From positions 310,001 through 374,000 of the forward strand of contig CANNCO010000002.1 of assembly GCA_947503175.1 (NCBI GenBank): a stretch of 64,000 nucleotides of DNA, read 5' to 3'. The position numbers and the translations under genes were made by a program. Below the pieces are notes generated by a model. That model saw only the letters and a program-made list of their open reading frames with translations, ran no database searches and was not told the origin of the DNA. The DNA comes from an uncultured Paracoccaceae bacterium (GTDB lineage Bacteria; Pseudomonadota; Alphaproteobacteria; Rhodobacterales; Rhodobacteraceae). Positions 33,366-41,194 of the stretch are shown here, in pieces (the first letter of the stretch is position 1; each line of letters begins with the position of its first letter).

Positions 33366-33482
33366 TGTGTCGCATCTCTCTCGCTCACCGTTGCGGCCCA
33401 ATGCCAAACATGAACAAACAATGAACAAAGTCAATCTTTCGGAAGAAGCGAACTGTCTCTCGGCAAAGCTGCGCCTCCGGAC

Positions 33483-34103
33483 TCACCGCTCCAGCGCACC
33501 TTTTCCGGCAAGGATCTTGTCGCGGAACTTTGCGATGCGTCTCACCCGCGTTTCCGAATGCTTGGCACCGTTCAGATTGATCACGTAGCTTTTGCGGCGC
33601 CCCGGCGTCAGCGCATGAAACGCCTCAGCGAGCTCGGGGGCGGCGTCCAGCGCTTCCGTCAACTCGTCGGGCAAATCCGGTTCGCTGTCGTCTTTCGGTG
33701 GCCTCAGCCCCGCCTCGGCATATCCCTTGGCCTCGTCAAGATAGGCCAGAATGATCGGCTCCAACTCCCTTGGCTGCGCATTCGACGTGAACCGGATCAT
33801 GTCCGCGTGTTTCGTATTCGGCCCCTGGCGCTCGAGGATACCTTCCGGGTCTTTCATGAGGGCCGCATTGAAGAAGCTTAGGCGGAAGTTGTCGCGAAAA
33901 GCCCCGAAGATGGCGATGTTCCGGCCTGCATGCATGTAGCAGGGGTGCGCCCATTTGAGCGTCTCTTCGAGGTCCGCGCTGAGACAAATGTCTCGCAGGT
34001 CTTTGAGGCCCACGTCCCAGACCTTAGTCGAACAGTCCGGCGCGTCGAAGCGCGGACAGCGCCCGCATCCCTTCACGAAGTAGTCTTCGATCTCCGTAAT
34101 CAC
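33483..34103 (-). CDS. YdeI/OmpD-associated family protein with DUF1801 domain
   Basis: A 206-residue cytosolic protein. The N-terminal two-thirds carry a DUF1801 core (LEETLKWAHPCYMHAGRNIAIFGAFRDNFRLSFF). The C-terminal part (FHALTPGRRKSYVINLNGAKHSETRVRRIAKFRDKILAGKG) is the YdeI helical region. GTG at 34103 is the start because GGAGA lies 5 bases upstream and it overlaps the preceding stop (GTGA). It is the last gene of the ArsR-headed operon. Molecular function is unknown; YdeI proteins are linked to stress resistance. Confidence 0.9.
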   Translation of the reverse strand: MITEIEDYFVKGCGRCPRFDAPDCSTKVWDVGLKDLRDICLSADLEETLKWAHPCYMHAGRNIAIFGAFRDNFRLSFFNAALMKDPEGILERQGPNTKHADMIRFTSNAQPRELEPIILAYLDEAKGYAEAGLRPPKDDSEPDLPDELTEALDAAPELAEAFHALTPGRRKSYVINLNGAKHSETRVRRIAKFRDKILAGKGALER

Positions 34104-34306
34104 CGGCGTCTCCAGGCAAGGAACGGCCGGGCGAAAAGATAAAGGCCGCTCGCCAGCATGAGCGCCAGGGCCGGAAGCGGCAGGTAGTCGACCCAGGCCG
34201 GTTTGCCCTGCATCGTGTTCGCGATGAAAACAAGGATCACCAATCCGGTGAAGACGATGGACATCCATCGGTGGAAGGAACGCACTTTCGCGCTGAAGGA
34301 CCTCAT
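34100..34306 (-). CDS. Small two-helix membrane protein
   Basis: A 68-residue protein with two hydrophobic segments (MSIVFTGLVILVFIANTM and LPLPALALMLASGLYLFA) separated by a short QGKPAWVDY linker. A strong GGAGGA site stands before the ATG, and it overlaps both neighbours by 4 bases. It follows the SRPBCC gene in the ArsR operon. The family is not recognised beyond similarity to small membrane proteins accompanying SRPBCC genes. Confidence 0.8.
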   Translation of the reverse strand: MRSFSAKVRSFHRWMSIVFTGLVILVFIANTMQGKPAWVDYLPLPALALMLASGLYLFARPFLAWRRR

Positions 34307-34716
34307 TGGCTTCCTCCTTCTTCCCCAAGCGTGCGCTCCAGGTTGTCGAGGAACCGCCGCCATCCGCCTGTCGCCCCGCCGACCGCCTGCTTTTGATCCG
34401 TGCTGAATCCGGATTGTTCCATACACAGATGCGTCCCCTTCTCCGTTGGGGTCAGCGTCCAGGTCACGACGGTGTCGACGTCGAACGCCGACCAGGAATA
34501 CGACAGCCGCCGCATCGGCTCGACAACGGTCACGCGGCAATCCACCTCGCCCCACTCCGCCGAGAAATTGAAGGCGTGTCCGACGTCCAGGCGGAAATCG
34601 TTCGGCATGAGCCAATCATGGATCAGCTCGGGCCGCGTCAAGGCCGCCCAGACCTGGGCGAGGGGAAACGCAAACTCCCGCTCGACAACCACGGATCGCG
34701 TGTTGGACGTAGCCAT
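34303..34716 (-). CDS. SRPBCC (AHSA1/START-like) domain protein
   Basis: A 137-residue START-like lipid/hydrophobe-binding domain of the AHSA1 group. It shows EFAFPLAQVWAALTRPELIHDWLMPNDF at the start and GTHLCMEQSGF and GWRRFLDNLERTL at the end. Its ATG overlaps the ArsR stop (TAATG). ArsR-SRPBCC pairs are a common bacterial arrangement in which the regulator controls the binding protein; the ligand is unknown. Confidence 0.92.
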   Translation of the reverse strand: MATSNTRSVVVEREFAFPLAQVWAALTRPELIHDWLMPNDFRLDVGHAFNFSAEWGEVDCRVTVVEPMRRLSYSWSAFDVDTVVTWTLTPTEKGTHLCMEQSGFSTDQKQAVGGATGGWRRFLDNLERTLGEEGGSQ

Positions 34717-35036
34717 TACTGCTGCATCCGTTTGAGGAGGGCTTCGAGCCGGTCGAACCGGCCCTCCCAGAACCGGGTCATTTCCTCCGCCCAGTCCACC
34801 AGCGGCAAAAGGGCCTCGAGTCGTGCGACGTAGTAAGTCTGTCGGCCATCCTGCCGACCCGCGATCAATCCGGCCTTCTTGAGGATCGACAGATGCTTCG
34901 ATACGGCAGGTTGCGATATGCCGGCACGATCGGTCAACGACCGCACGGTCTGCTCCCCTTCCAGACATAGATGCTCGAACAGGCCGCGTCTGGTCGGGTC
35001 ACCTAGGGATTTGAAGAGATCGTCGTGGTGCTGCAC
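34716..35036 (-). CDS. ArsR family transcriptional regulator
   Basis: A 106-residue winged-helix repressor. The DNA-binding part is LGDPTRRGLFEHL, RAGISQPAVSKHLSILKKAGLIAGRQDGRQTYYVA. It lacks the metal-binding CxC signature of arsenic sensors, as is usual for ArsR proteins paired with SRPBCC genes. It heads a four-gene overlapping operon (ArsR, SRPBCC, membrane protein, YdeI). Direct repeats just upstream are likely operators. Confidence 0.93.
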   Translation of the reverse strand: MQHHDDLFKSLGDPTRRGLFEHLCLEGEQTVRSLTDRAGISQPAVSKHLSILKKAGLIAGRQDGRQTYYVARLEALLPLVDWAEEMTRFWEGRFDRLEALLKRMQQ

Positions 35037-35047
35037 TAAGCTTATCC

Positions 35048-35087
35048 ATAGCTGAAAGGTTATCTATATTCATAGCCGGACAGTTAT
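35048..35087. promoter_or_regulatory. Paired ArsR operator candidates
   Basis: Two copies of ATAGC-N6-GTTAT lie 24 bases apart (35048-35063 and 35072-35087), 12 bases upstream of the ArsR start. Each copy has inverted AT-rich half-sites. Tandem placement close to the start suggests autorepression. Confidence 0.5.
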
Positions 35088-35227
35088 GATAGAGTCAACG
35101 GCGTTATCCGGTGCGGGCCTTCGGCAATCTTCAAACGCTCCCCTGGCAGAGGTAGGCGGGACGTGATGGTATCGGAACGAAATGGCGAACTGACGATCTG
35201 CCAAAGATCGATCTGAACGACGTCGAG

Positions 35228-35659
35228 GTGCATGTTGGAACGGGGTATCCGCAAGTCTTCAATGCGCCCTGTGCGTCTCGGAGACGGCAGCGGATCGGCG
35301 AGGCCGGTGGGCTAAGAGACTGCGGCGTGAACCCGATTTCACTGCCGCCCGGGTGCTGGTCCAGCCAGCGCCATTGGCACTCCCATGAGGATGAGTTCGT
35401 GTACATCATCTCGGGCGAGGTTGTGCTCGTCGAAGACGATGGCGGCACCGTTCTGAAAGCCGGGGAGTGCGCGGCCTTTACCAAGGGCACCGGGAATGGG
35501 CATCACCTCATCAACAGATCGAATGGACCCGCCACCTACCTTGAAATCAGATCGCGGCATCCGAATGACATGACCACCTGCTCGGATGCGGACATGAAGA
35601 GTGCCAACTCCGATGGCCGATTTGTGGATAAAGATGGCACACCGTATACGGGTCAATAA
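35228..35659 (+). CDS. Cupin domain-containing protein (start uncertain)
   Basis: A 143-residue cupin. The metal-binding motif is HWHSHEDEFVYIISGEVVLVEDDG, and GECAAFTKGTGNGHHLINRSN is the second motif. Homologues usually begin MPKIDL, and here the same residues (LPKIDLNDVEV) are encoded from CTG 35198. The first standard in-frame start is GTG 35228, which removes ten residues. CTG may be used, or the start codon may have mutated. Many such proteins handle sugars or quench small toxic molecules; the substrate is unknown. Confidence 0.85.
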   Translation: MHVGTGYPQVFNAPCASRRRQRIGEAGGLRDCGVNPISLPPGCWSSQRHWHSHEDEFVYIISGEVVLVEDDGGTVLKAGECAAFTKGTGNGHHLINRSNGPATYLEIRSRHPNDMTTCSDADMKSANSDGRFVDKDGTPYTGQ

Positions 35660-35698
35660 TCCATCGTCTATCACCTGATACTGTCCCCGCAGCGCTGC

Positions 35699-36229
35699 TC
35701 AAACCGGAATATAGGTGAGCCGCAGCGCATCCTCCCCTATTCCCTCGCTTGCGACGAACTGAAGTTTGGGACGCGCCGCCTTGAAAAACGGCTTGCCTTT
35801 TCCCTGCACCACGGGGCGGAGGTAGATCTGGTACGCGTCGATGAGACCGAGTTCGCCCAAAGAGTGCGCAAGCTCGGGACCGGCGATTCGTATCTCGCCC
35901 GCCACATCCTTCTTCAGGTGTTGCGCAAAGCTCGCGAGGTCGTCCTTCACAAGTGTCGCGTTCGGTCCGACGGATGTCAGCGTGCGCGAGACGACCCATT
36001 TCGGCTGGGCGCGCCATGCTTCGGCAAAGTCACGACGGTCTGCATTCCAGGTCGGTTCGTCCTTGTCCCGATACCTCATCACCTCGTACATGCGGCGTCC
36101 GTAGATGCTGCCGCTGACCGCGCGCACCTGTTCGATGTAGTGGCGAAACAACTCAACGCCCGGCTCGAAAGCTTCATGATCGACATAGCCGTCCAGCGAC
36201 TGCTTCATCCCGAACACGAACTTCGCCAT
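35699..36229 (-). CDS. Dihydrofolate reductase family (RibD C-terminal-like) protein
   Basis: A 176-residue protein of the RibD/DHFR-like fold. It begins FVFGMKQSLDGYVDHEAF, has SIYGRRMYEVMRY, WVVSRTL and IRIAGPELAHSLGELGLIDAYQIYLRPVVQGKGKPFF, all typical of the YyaP/YwjB group. It probably reduces a small NADPH-dependent substrate rather than folate. It is divergent from a second, different DHFR-like gene at 36366, with an HxlR-type palindrome between them. Confidence 0.9.
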   Translation of the reverse strand: MAKFVFGMKQSLDGYVDHEAFEPGVELFRHYIEQVRAVSGSIYGRRMYEVMRYRDKDEPTWNADRRDFAEAWRAQPKWVVSRTLTSVGPNATLVKDDLASFAQHLKKDVAGEIRIAGPELAHSLGELGLIDAYQIYLRPVVQGKGKPFFKAARPKLQFVASEGIGEDALRLTYIPV

Positions 36230-36308
36230 GGGTCGCTCCCTTCAATTGCGCCGGCAGACTCTCTGCCCCATCGAACCTCAAAGCCGACACTATGAAACCA
36301 TGTTCTGA

Positions 36309-36321
36309 TTGCATTTTGCAA
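36309..36321. promoter_or_regulatory. TTGCA-N3-TGCAA palindrome in the DHFR-like divergent promoter
   Basis: TTGCATTTTGCAA lies between the two divergent DHFR-like genes. The same core, TTGCA-N3-TGCAA, occurs in the HxlR promoter region at 42078-42090. This suggests the HxlR protein, or a relative, controls both loci. Confidence 0.5.
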
Positions 36322-36365
36322 CTGGTTTGAGGTATTTGGGAATAGGTGCAACGAAAGGCGATGAC

Positions 36366-36920
36366 ATGAGACGGCTGGTGACATGGGACCTGATGACACT
36401 CGACGGCTGCTTCGAAGGACCCACGCCCTGGTCGCTCGATTTCCACACGGCGGTCTGGGGCGATGAGCTCGAGGCCTTCTCGCTCGAACAACTCGAGGAA
36501 GTCGGCACGCTTCTCTTCGGTCGGCGCACCTTTGAAGGGATGGCGGACTATTGGTCCAATGAGACCAGTGCGATTGCGGATCGGATGAACGCCGCGGAGA
36601 AAATCGCCGCGACGCGGAACGGGACGGCGAAAACCTGGACCAACGCCCGCGTGTTGGAAGGCGACATCGCGGATCACATCGAAGACCTCAAGGCGACAGA
36701 CGGAAAAGACATCTTCGTCTTCGGCAGCGCGGATTTGATGGCGACCCTCTTGACGAATGGATTGGTGGACGAAATCCGGCTCTGTCTCGTTCCGATCGTC
36801 CTCGGAGGCGGCAACCCGCTTTTCAAAGCGGACGGGGTTCGGACCGACTTCAACCTGATCGAGTCGCGCCCCTTCTCATCCGGTGGCGTTCTCTTACGCT
36901 ATGAAAAGCGCACTGGCTGA
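36366..36920 (+). CDS. Dihydrofolate reductase family (RibD C-terminal-like) protein
   Basis: A 184-residue RibD/DHFR-like protein of a different branch from its divergent neighbour. Motifs are RRLVTWDLMTLDGCFEG, LLFGRRTFEGMADYW, DIFVFGSADLMATLLTNGLVDEIRL and VPIVLGGGNPLF. ATG at 36366 gives the canonical N-terminus; an upstream in-frame ATG at 36309 would begin within the operator-like palindrome. Its role is presumably NADPH-dependent reduction of an unknown compound. Confidence 0.9.
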   Translation: MRRLVTWDLMTLDGCFEGPTPWSLDFHTAVWGDELEAFSLEQLEEVGTLLFGRRTFEGMADYWSNETSAIADRMNAAEKIAATRNGTAKTWTNARVLEGDIADHIEDLKATDGKDIFVFGSADLMATLLTNGLVDEIRLCLVPIVLGGGNPLFKADGVRTDFNLIESRPFSSGGVLLRYEKRTG

Positions 36921-36933
36921 GACCCCGGCGGCG

Positions 36934-37242
36934 TCACGTTCGGCAGTCTGCGACGCGGTAGAGCCGCACCGGGCTTCCGGGCGCGCGGGCGATCACCCCC
37001 TTGGCCTCGAGATCGAGGTGCACGGCCTTCAACCACCAGCCCGCTTTCGCGCCATCCGGAAACAGGTCCTGATCGAGATGCGGCAGCAACGCGGCCTTGG
37101 CCTCGGCAACCTTCAGCCCGGGCGCCTCGATCGGAAGAACCGGCAGCAGCGCCTCCCTCATGGCCTCGAACTTGGCCCGGTCCAACCGTTCCGTGCGGCC
37201 CGGCGTGTTGATGTTCTCGACTTCGATCTTGTCGTCACGCAT
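36934..37242 (-). CDS. DUF6958-like small protein
   Basis: A 102-residue protein with the pattern IEVENINTPGRTERLDRAKFEAMREALLPVLP followed by AGWWLKAVHLDLEAKGVI. This fits a small winged-helix-like family (DUF6958) of unknown function, often found near GFA and GST genes. The start overlaps the GFA stop by 8 bases. It is the last gene in the TetR-headed operon. Confidence 0.75.
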   Translation of the reverse strand: MRDDKIEVENINTPGRTERLDRAKFEAMREALLPVLPIEAPGLKVAEAKAALLPHLDQDLFPDGAKAGWWLKAVHLDLEAKGVIARAPGSPVRLYRVADCRT

Positions 37243-37750
37243 TGATCGTTCTCCTCACATCGGCAACCGGCGGGTTGCGAAAGCCCATCCGGACCCAGGC
37301 CCAGAACAGACGGCCCATGAACCCCACGGACTGCGTGCGTGCATTCGGAATGTCGTCAGGCAAGTCGGTTCCAGGCGGCCCATCTCGTACCATCGTACGC
37401 AACTCTGGCGCTGGCGCCGTCCCCTCTGGCCAACGGGCTGCATAAACGCTGATCCAATGACCACCCTTGAACTCCAACCACATCGGGCTGCCGCAACAGG
37501 TCGCGACGATCCGTTGAGTCGGCGCATCGGGTTTGAGGCGGAAGCTCGCAAGGTGATCCGCGCCACTCAGAATCTCGGCTCGATCCTTGCGCTGCAGGAC
37601 GAATCGCGTGCCGCTGTTCTCTTCCGTTACAGCGGCACCAAGCCGTTCCGCCGCCGCGCGGCAACTCCTGCAGTGGCATTCGGCGGCGAGGATCGGCGGA
37701 CCATCGAGCCGCAAGCACACCTCGCCACATGCGCAACTGAGATCGGTCAT
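37235..37750 (-). CDS. GFA family protein (CENP-V/GFA-like) with C-terminal extension
   Basis: A 171-residue GFA-type zinc protein. Ligand-containing motifs are CACGEVCLRL, CHCRSCRAAAERLGA and ATCCGSPMWLEF. After about residue 115 it carries an extra segment of ~50 residues (FMGRLFWAWVRMGF), which is absent in shorter GFA proteins and may associate with a membrane. The start at 37750 overlaps the GST stop by ATGA. A function in handling glutathione adducts together with the GST is plausible. Confidence 0.87.
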   Translation of the reverse strand: MTDLSCACGEVCLRLDGPPILAAECHCRSCRAAAERLGAAVTEENSGTRFVLQRKDRAEILSGADHLASFRLKPDAPTQRIVATCCGSPMWLEFKGGHWISVYAARWPEGTAPAPELRTMVRDGPPGTDLPDDIPNARTQSVGFMGRLFWAWVRMGFRNPPVADVRRTINA

Positions 37751-38412
37751 GTTCCACGCTCCTCCTTTGCGCGCTCCCTGTCCGCCGCCTCGAAATGCGC
37801 GATCTGGTCGGCATAAGCCTTCTTGAACGCGGGCCGCGCCGTCGCGCGCGCCAGGTAGCCCCGGCAGGCCGGGCGGTCCTCGAAAAGCCCGTAGGTCTCC
37901 AGCTGACGCAGGACGTCCGACATCGCGATATCGGCGACGGAAAACGCCCCGGCCAGCCACTCTCGCTTGGCCAGCACCGCCTCCAGCCGGTCGAGGCGAC
38001 CCATCAGGAAACGGTCGAGATGCGCGCGGCCGGGCGACTGCGTCTCGTCATCCGCCCACTTGTAGAGCGACCAGGGCACCGCCGGCATCTCCACGGAGTT
38101 GAGCGCAGCGAAGGTCCATTCGAGCACTTTCGCGCGCCCTGCGGAATCTCTTGGCATGAGGGCCGTGCTCTTTTCGCCGAGATAAAGCAGGATGGCACCC
38201 GTCTCGAAGAGCGTGATATCGCCATCCGTCAGCCACGGCACCTGCGCGAAGGGTTGAAACGGCAAGCGGGCCTCGGCATCGCCGACGGGTGTCGTCGCCA
38301 CCGTATAGGGCAGAGACGCTTCCTCCAGTGCCCACCGCACCCGCAGGTCGCGGACAAAGCCACGCGGGAACTCCGGCACCCAATCGAGCGTGGTCAGGAC
38401 CAGCCCGGTCAT
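37747..38412 (-). CDS. Glutathione S-transferase family protein
   Basis: A 221-residue GST. The N-terminal thioredoxin-like domain includes FVRDLRVRWALEEASLPY, FAQVPWLTDGDITLFETGAILLYLGEKS, the glutathione-binding region. The C-terminal helical domain has EWLAGAFSVADIAMSDVLRQLE, the N-capping box. It overlaps both neighbours by ATGA within the TetR operon. It probably conjugates or isomerises an electrophile; the actual substrate is unknown. Confidence 0.93.
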   Translation of the reverse strand: MTGLVLTTLDWVPEFPRGFVRDLRVRWALEEASLPYTVATTPVGDAEARLPFQPFAQVPWLTDGDITLFETGAILLYLGEKSTALMPRDSAGRAKVLEWTFAALNSVEMPAVPWSLYKWADDETQSPGRAHLDRFLMGRLDRLEAVLAKREWLAGAFSVADIAMSDVLRQLETYGLFEDRPACRGYLARATARPAFKKAYADQIAHFEAADRERAKEERGT

Positions 38413-38879
38413 ACGACCGGATCCGCCTCGGCCGCCGCCTCCAGCGCAGCGATGTCAATTTTCTTCATTTGCATCATAGCGGCCCGCGCACGACCCGCCG
38501 CCGCCCGGTCGGGGCCGGAAAGCATGTGCGTCAGCGCGGTCGGCACGATCTGCCAATGCACGCCGAAACGGTCGCAGAGCCATCCGCATTGACCTTCGGA
38601 TCCGCCCTCGGTGAGGGCATCCCAGAGCCGGTCGGTCTCGGCCTGGTCGAGCGTGGCGACCGAGATCGAGTGGTCGTGCTTCGGCGCAAAGGCATCGTTG
38701 CCGTCCATCAGCATGTACCTGGTGCCGAGGCAGGTCCAGAGGACCATCGCCATGCCCGGCCCGATGGGCTGGACGTGATCGACGGTGGTTTCGGGCAAGG
38801 TCGCTGCATAAAACCGCGCGGCCTCTTCGGCATTCTCCTTAAGGAAGATACAAAGGCGGGAATTCGGGCGCTCGGACAT
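38409..38879 (-). CDS. VOC family protein (PhnB/3-demethylubiquinone-type)
   Basis: A 156-residue VOC protein of the PhnB-like group. It begins LCIFLKENAEEAARFYAATLPET and has MDGNDAFAPKHDHSISVATLDQAETDRLWDAL and CGWLCDRFGVHWQIVP. A C-terminal tail (ARAAMMQMKKIDIAALEAA) is characteristic of this subgroup. ATG at 38879 is preferred over an upstream in-frame start at 38921. It overlaps the GST gene by ATGA. Confidence 0.9.
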   Translation of the reverse strand: MSERPNSRLCIFLKENAEEAARFYAATLPETTVDHVQPIGPGMAMVLWTCLGTRYMLMDGNDAFAPKHDHSISVATLDQAETDRLWDALTEGGSEGQCGWLCDRFGVHWQIVPTALTHMLSGPDRAAAGRARAAMMQMKKIDIAALEAAAEADPVV

Positions 38880-38924
38880 GGATCGTTCTCCTGTTGGGCG
38901 TTTTCGGGTGAGATTCGACAAAGG

Positions 38925-39596
38925 TCAGGGTGTCTCCTGGTACGCATCGTTCAATCGCCACCATGCGTAGGGCGCGCCCTGCGGTGTCCCGGCAGGCGAA
39001 TCTTCCCAGTTTTCCTGGCGGCCGTAGGGCGTCAGGTCGAGCAGCGCCCAAGGCGTTCCGAGCGTTTCGACCCCGCGTCCAGTCGTGAAATATGTCCGGT
39101 AGATCGACCCGTCTTCCTGCAGGAAGACGTTCAGGCCGAAACCGGTCGTGACGCCGAAATCGCGATTGAACGCCTCGCCGGTCGACACGAACGGAAAGTG
39201 CCAGCCCAAGCGCGCCTTGAGCGCAACAATTTCGTCAATCGACGCGCGCGCCACGAAGACGAGCGACGTGTCGCGAGCGTGCAGGTGTGCGAGGTGCGGG
39301 ATCTGGTCTCCAACCATGCAGCACCCCGAGCAGGGATCGCGGTCATCGGGTTTCAGCATGTGGTGATAAACGATGAGCTGGCTGCGCCCCTCGAACAGGT
39401 CGCGCAAACCCACGCGGCCCTTGGCCGTGTCGAAGTTGTAGTCGCGGTCGACACGCTCCCGCGGAAGGCGGCGTCGCTCCGCGGCAAGCGCGTCGAGCTG
39501 AGCGGTCACCGCCTTTTCCTTGTTGCGAAGCGCCTCGAGGGCGGTCAGCCATTCTTCGCGCGAGATAGTTGCGGGGCTCTTTGTGTCGAGTGTCAT
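38925..39596 (-). CDS. DUF899 family thioredoxin-like protein
   Basis: A 223-residue protein of the DUF899 family, a thioredoxin-fold group. The family block DPCSGCCMVGDQIPHLAHL and the GWHFPFVSTGEAFNRDFGV region are clear. The end, NAWWRLNDAY-like (APYAWWRLNDAY), is also typical. The cysteines C-x2-CC could be redox-active. Molecular function is not established; it is often found with VOC and GST genes, as here. Confidence 0.9.
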   Translation of the reverse strand: MTLDTKSPATISREEWLTALEALRNKEKAVTAQLDALAAERRRLPRERVDRDYNFDTAKGRVGLRDLFEGRSQLIVYHHMLKPDDRDPCSGCCMVGDQIPHLAHLHARDTSLVFVARASIDEIVALKARLGWHFPFVSTGEAFNRDFGVTTGFGLNVFLQEDGSIYRTYFTTGRGVETLGTPWALLDLTPYGRQENWEDSPAGTPQGAPYAWWRLNDAYQETP

Positions 39597-39608
39597 ATCA
39601 TTCTCCCC

Positions 39609-40025
39609 TCAGGATTTGGCGCCAGTGAAATTCAGCATCCAGGGCGTGCCGAACCTGTCGGTGAACATGGTGAAGCGCTCGGCCCAGAAGGTTTCGCCCG
39701 CTGGCATGTCGACGGCTTGGGCGTCATTTCCGAGAGCATGGTTGAGACGTTCGAACTCGTCTGAGCTTTTGCATTCCAACTGCAGCCGGAAGCCTTGCGG
39801 AGCTTTGTGCCACTCCTCGGGCGCGTCGGAGCCAAAGAGCATGCCGCCGTCCGTCTTGACACCCATGTTCTTGACCGCATCGTCAGGCCCCGGCATCCGA
39901 TCCTCGGGACTGGCCGCATCGGAATTGCGTGTGACCGAGACGATCTCGCCGCCGAGGACATCGGCATAGTGGTTCATCGCATCAAAGCAATTGCCAGGAA
40001 AGAAGAGATAGAGATTGGGCCGCAT
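39609..40025 (-). CDS. VOC family protein (PhnB-like)
   Basis: A 138-residue VOC protein that starts MRPNLYLFFPGNCFDAMNHYADVLGG, the PhnB-like pattern, and ends ERFTMFTDRFGTPWMLNF. A GGAGG site precedes its ATG. It differs clearly from the VOC gene at 38409, so the operon encodes two separate VOC proteins. Confidence 0.9.
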   Translation of the reverse strand: MRPNLYLFFPGNCFDAMNHYADVLGGEIVSVTRNSDAASPEDRMPGPDDAVKNMGVKTDGGMLFGSDAPEEWHKAPQGFRLQLECKSSDEFERLNHALGNDAQAVDMPAGETFWAERFTMFTDRFGTPWMLNFTGAKS

Positions 40026-40040
40026 GGAAACCTCCTGCGA

Positions 40041-40469
40041 TCAATCAGCCGGGACGAGATCGACGGCGGCGCGCAATGAGCCGTCCATGTAGAAAGGTGT
40101 CGACGAATGATCGTGTGCGATGCGCCAGCCGTCGGCCCCTTTTTGCATGCACATGGTTGTGCGGAACCACAGATCCTCCTCCGTTCCGTCGGTCTTCGTT
40201 CCGCGCATCCTGTTGATCGCCGTCGACCAGGCGAGACCGTCGCCCACCGTCAACGTGTGATCGGCGGCGTCGATACGGATCGGGCCGTCCCAGGTGTCGA
40301 GCCATGCCGCAATCCCCTCTCGGTCGATGTCGTCGCGAAGAGGCGGCGCCAATCCGTAAATCACCGCGCCGGGCGCATAGCATGATACGATGGCATCGGC
40401 GTCCTTTTCGAAATGGGCTCGCCCCAGGCCCTGCAATAGCGCTTCGATCTCGGCTCTCTCATCGGTCAT
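40041..40469 (-). CDS. SgcJ/EcaC-like nuclear transport factor 2 family protein
   Basis: A 142-residue NTF2-fold protein. IEALLQGLGRAHFEKDADAIVSCYAPGAVIYGLAPPL, DTWDGPIRIDAADHTLTVGDGLAWSTAINRM and ADGWRIAHDHSSTPFYMDG match the SgcJ/DUF4440-like pattern. It overlaps the TetR stop by ATGA, so it is the first structural gene of the TetR operon. A ligand-binding or isomerase role is possible. Confidence 0.88.
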   Translation of the reverse strand: MTDERAEIEALLQGLGRAHFEKDADAIVSCYAPGAVIYGLAPPLRDDIDREGIAAWLDTWDGPIRIDAADHTLTVGDGLAWSTAINRMRGTKTDGTEEDLWFRTTMCMQKGADGWRIAHDHSSTPFYMDGSLRAAVDLVPAD

Positions 40470-41110
40470 GTTGTTTCTCCCTTCGATGGTTCCAGCCCAA
40501 ACAGCAACCGCACATAGCGGTCGAGGTGATCGACGGCGTCTCGCGCAAGGTCCGGATCGTTCCCGGCCTTGGCAAGGATGAAGCCGCCCTGAAGGACGGT
40601 CTGAAAATGGCGGGCAAGCGATGCGGCGGACCAGCTGTCTGGCGTGATCTCGCGCGCCTTTATCGCAGCCTCGATGTCGGCCTCCAGCGTTTCGGAATGG
40701 CCGAAGATGCTTGCCCCGGCGGCATCCCGAATCTCGGGTGCGGTCGCGTGGACCTCTTGCGCCAGCGTACCGACAAGGCATGTGAAGGCCGGGATGTCGT
40801 CGGAGATGATTTCGCGGCGGAACGCGATGTAGGCCAGCACCCTATCAAGGGGGTCGTCTGGAAGGTGATACGGCGCCCCTTCGAAGAATTGGCTGGTCGT
40901 CTCAGCCCAGAACTCCGCTGCCGCCACACCAAGCGCGTCCTTGCTCTTGAAGTGATGGAAGAAGGCCCCCTTCGTAACACCGGCCGCCTTGCAGAGGTCA
41001 TCAACGGTGGTCGCCGCGAAGCCCTTGGTGCGGATCACGTCGCGCGCCGCCTCCAGAAGGCGGCTGCGGGCGTCGCCGCGTTCGGGCTGTGATTTGGTTG
41101 GTCTCGGCAT
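40466..41110 (-). CDS. TetR family transcriptional regulator
   Basis: A 214-residue TetR regulator. The helix-turn-helix is VIRTKGFAATTVDDLCKAAGVTKGAFFHHFKSKDAL. It heads an eight-gene minus-strand operon (TetR, NTF2-like, VOC, DUF899, VOC, GST, GFA, DUF6958) with mostly overlapping ends. A palindrome 8 bases upstream of its start is the probable operator, giving autoregulated derepression by an electrophile or organic compound. Confidence 0.94.
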   Translation of the reverse strand: MPRPTKSQPERGDARSRLLEAARDVIRTKGFAATTVDDLCKAAGVTKGAFFHHFKSKDALGVAAAEFWAETTSQFFEGAPYHLPDDPLDRVLAYIAFRREIISDDIPAFTCLVGTLAQEVHATAPEIRDAAGASIFGHSETLEADIEAAIKAREITPDSWSAASLARHFQTVLQGGFILAKAGNDPDLARDAVDHLDRYVRLLFGLEPSKGETT

Positions 41111-41118
41111 GGCTCAAC

Positions 41119-41138
41119 AATACCGACTGGTTGGTATT
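41119..41138. promoter_or_regulatory. TetR operator candidate
   Basis: AATACCGACTGGTTGGTATT has perfect AATACC/GGTATT outer arms and a partly symmetric ACTGGT core. It sits 8 bases upstream of the TetR start, covering the likely promoter. Confidence 0.65.
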
Positions 41139-41194
41139 ATGTCAATCTGAAGTGTATGATCAGCGCGGCGGGCCGCCTCTTCCCCTCCCTTCAC

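Noticed and set aside
36366-36920. Trimethoprim-resistance dihydrofolate reductase
   Set aside because: The sequence fits the RibD C-terminal/YyaP-like group and lacks the folate-DHFR active-site pattern, so no resistance role is claimed.
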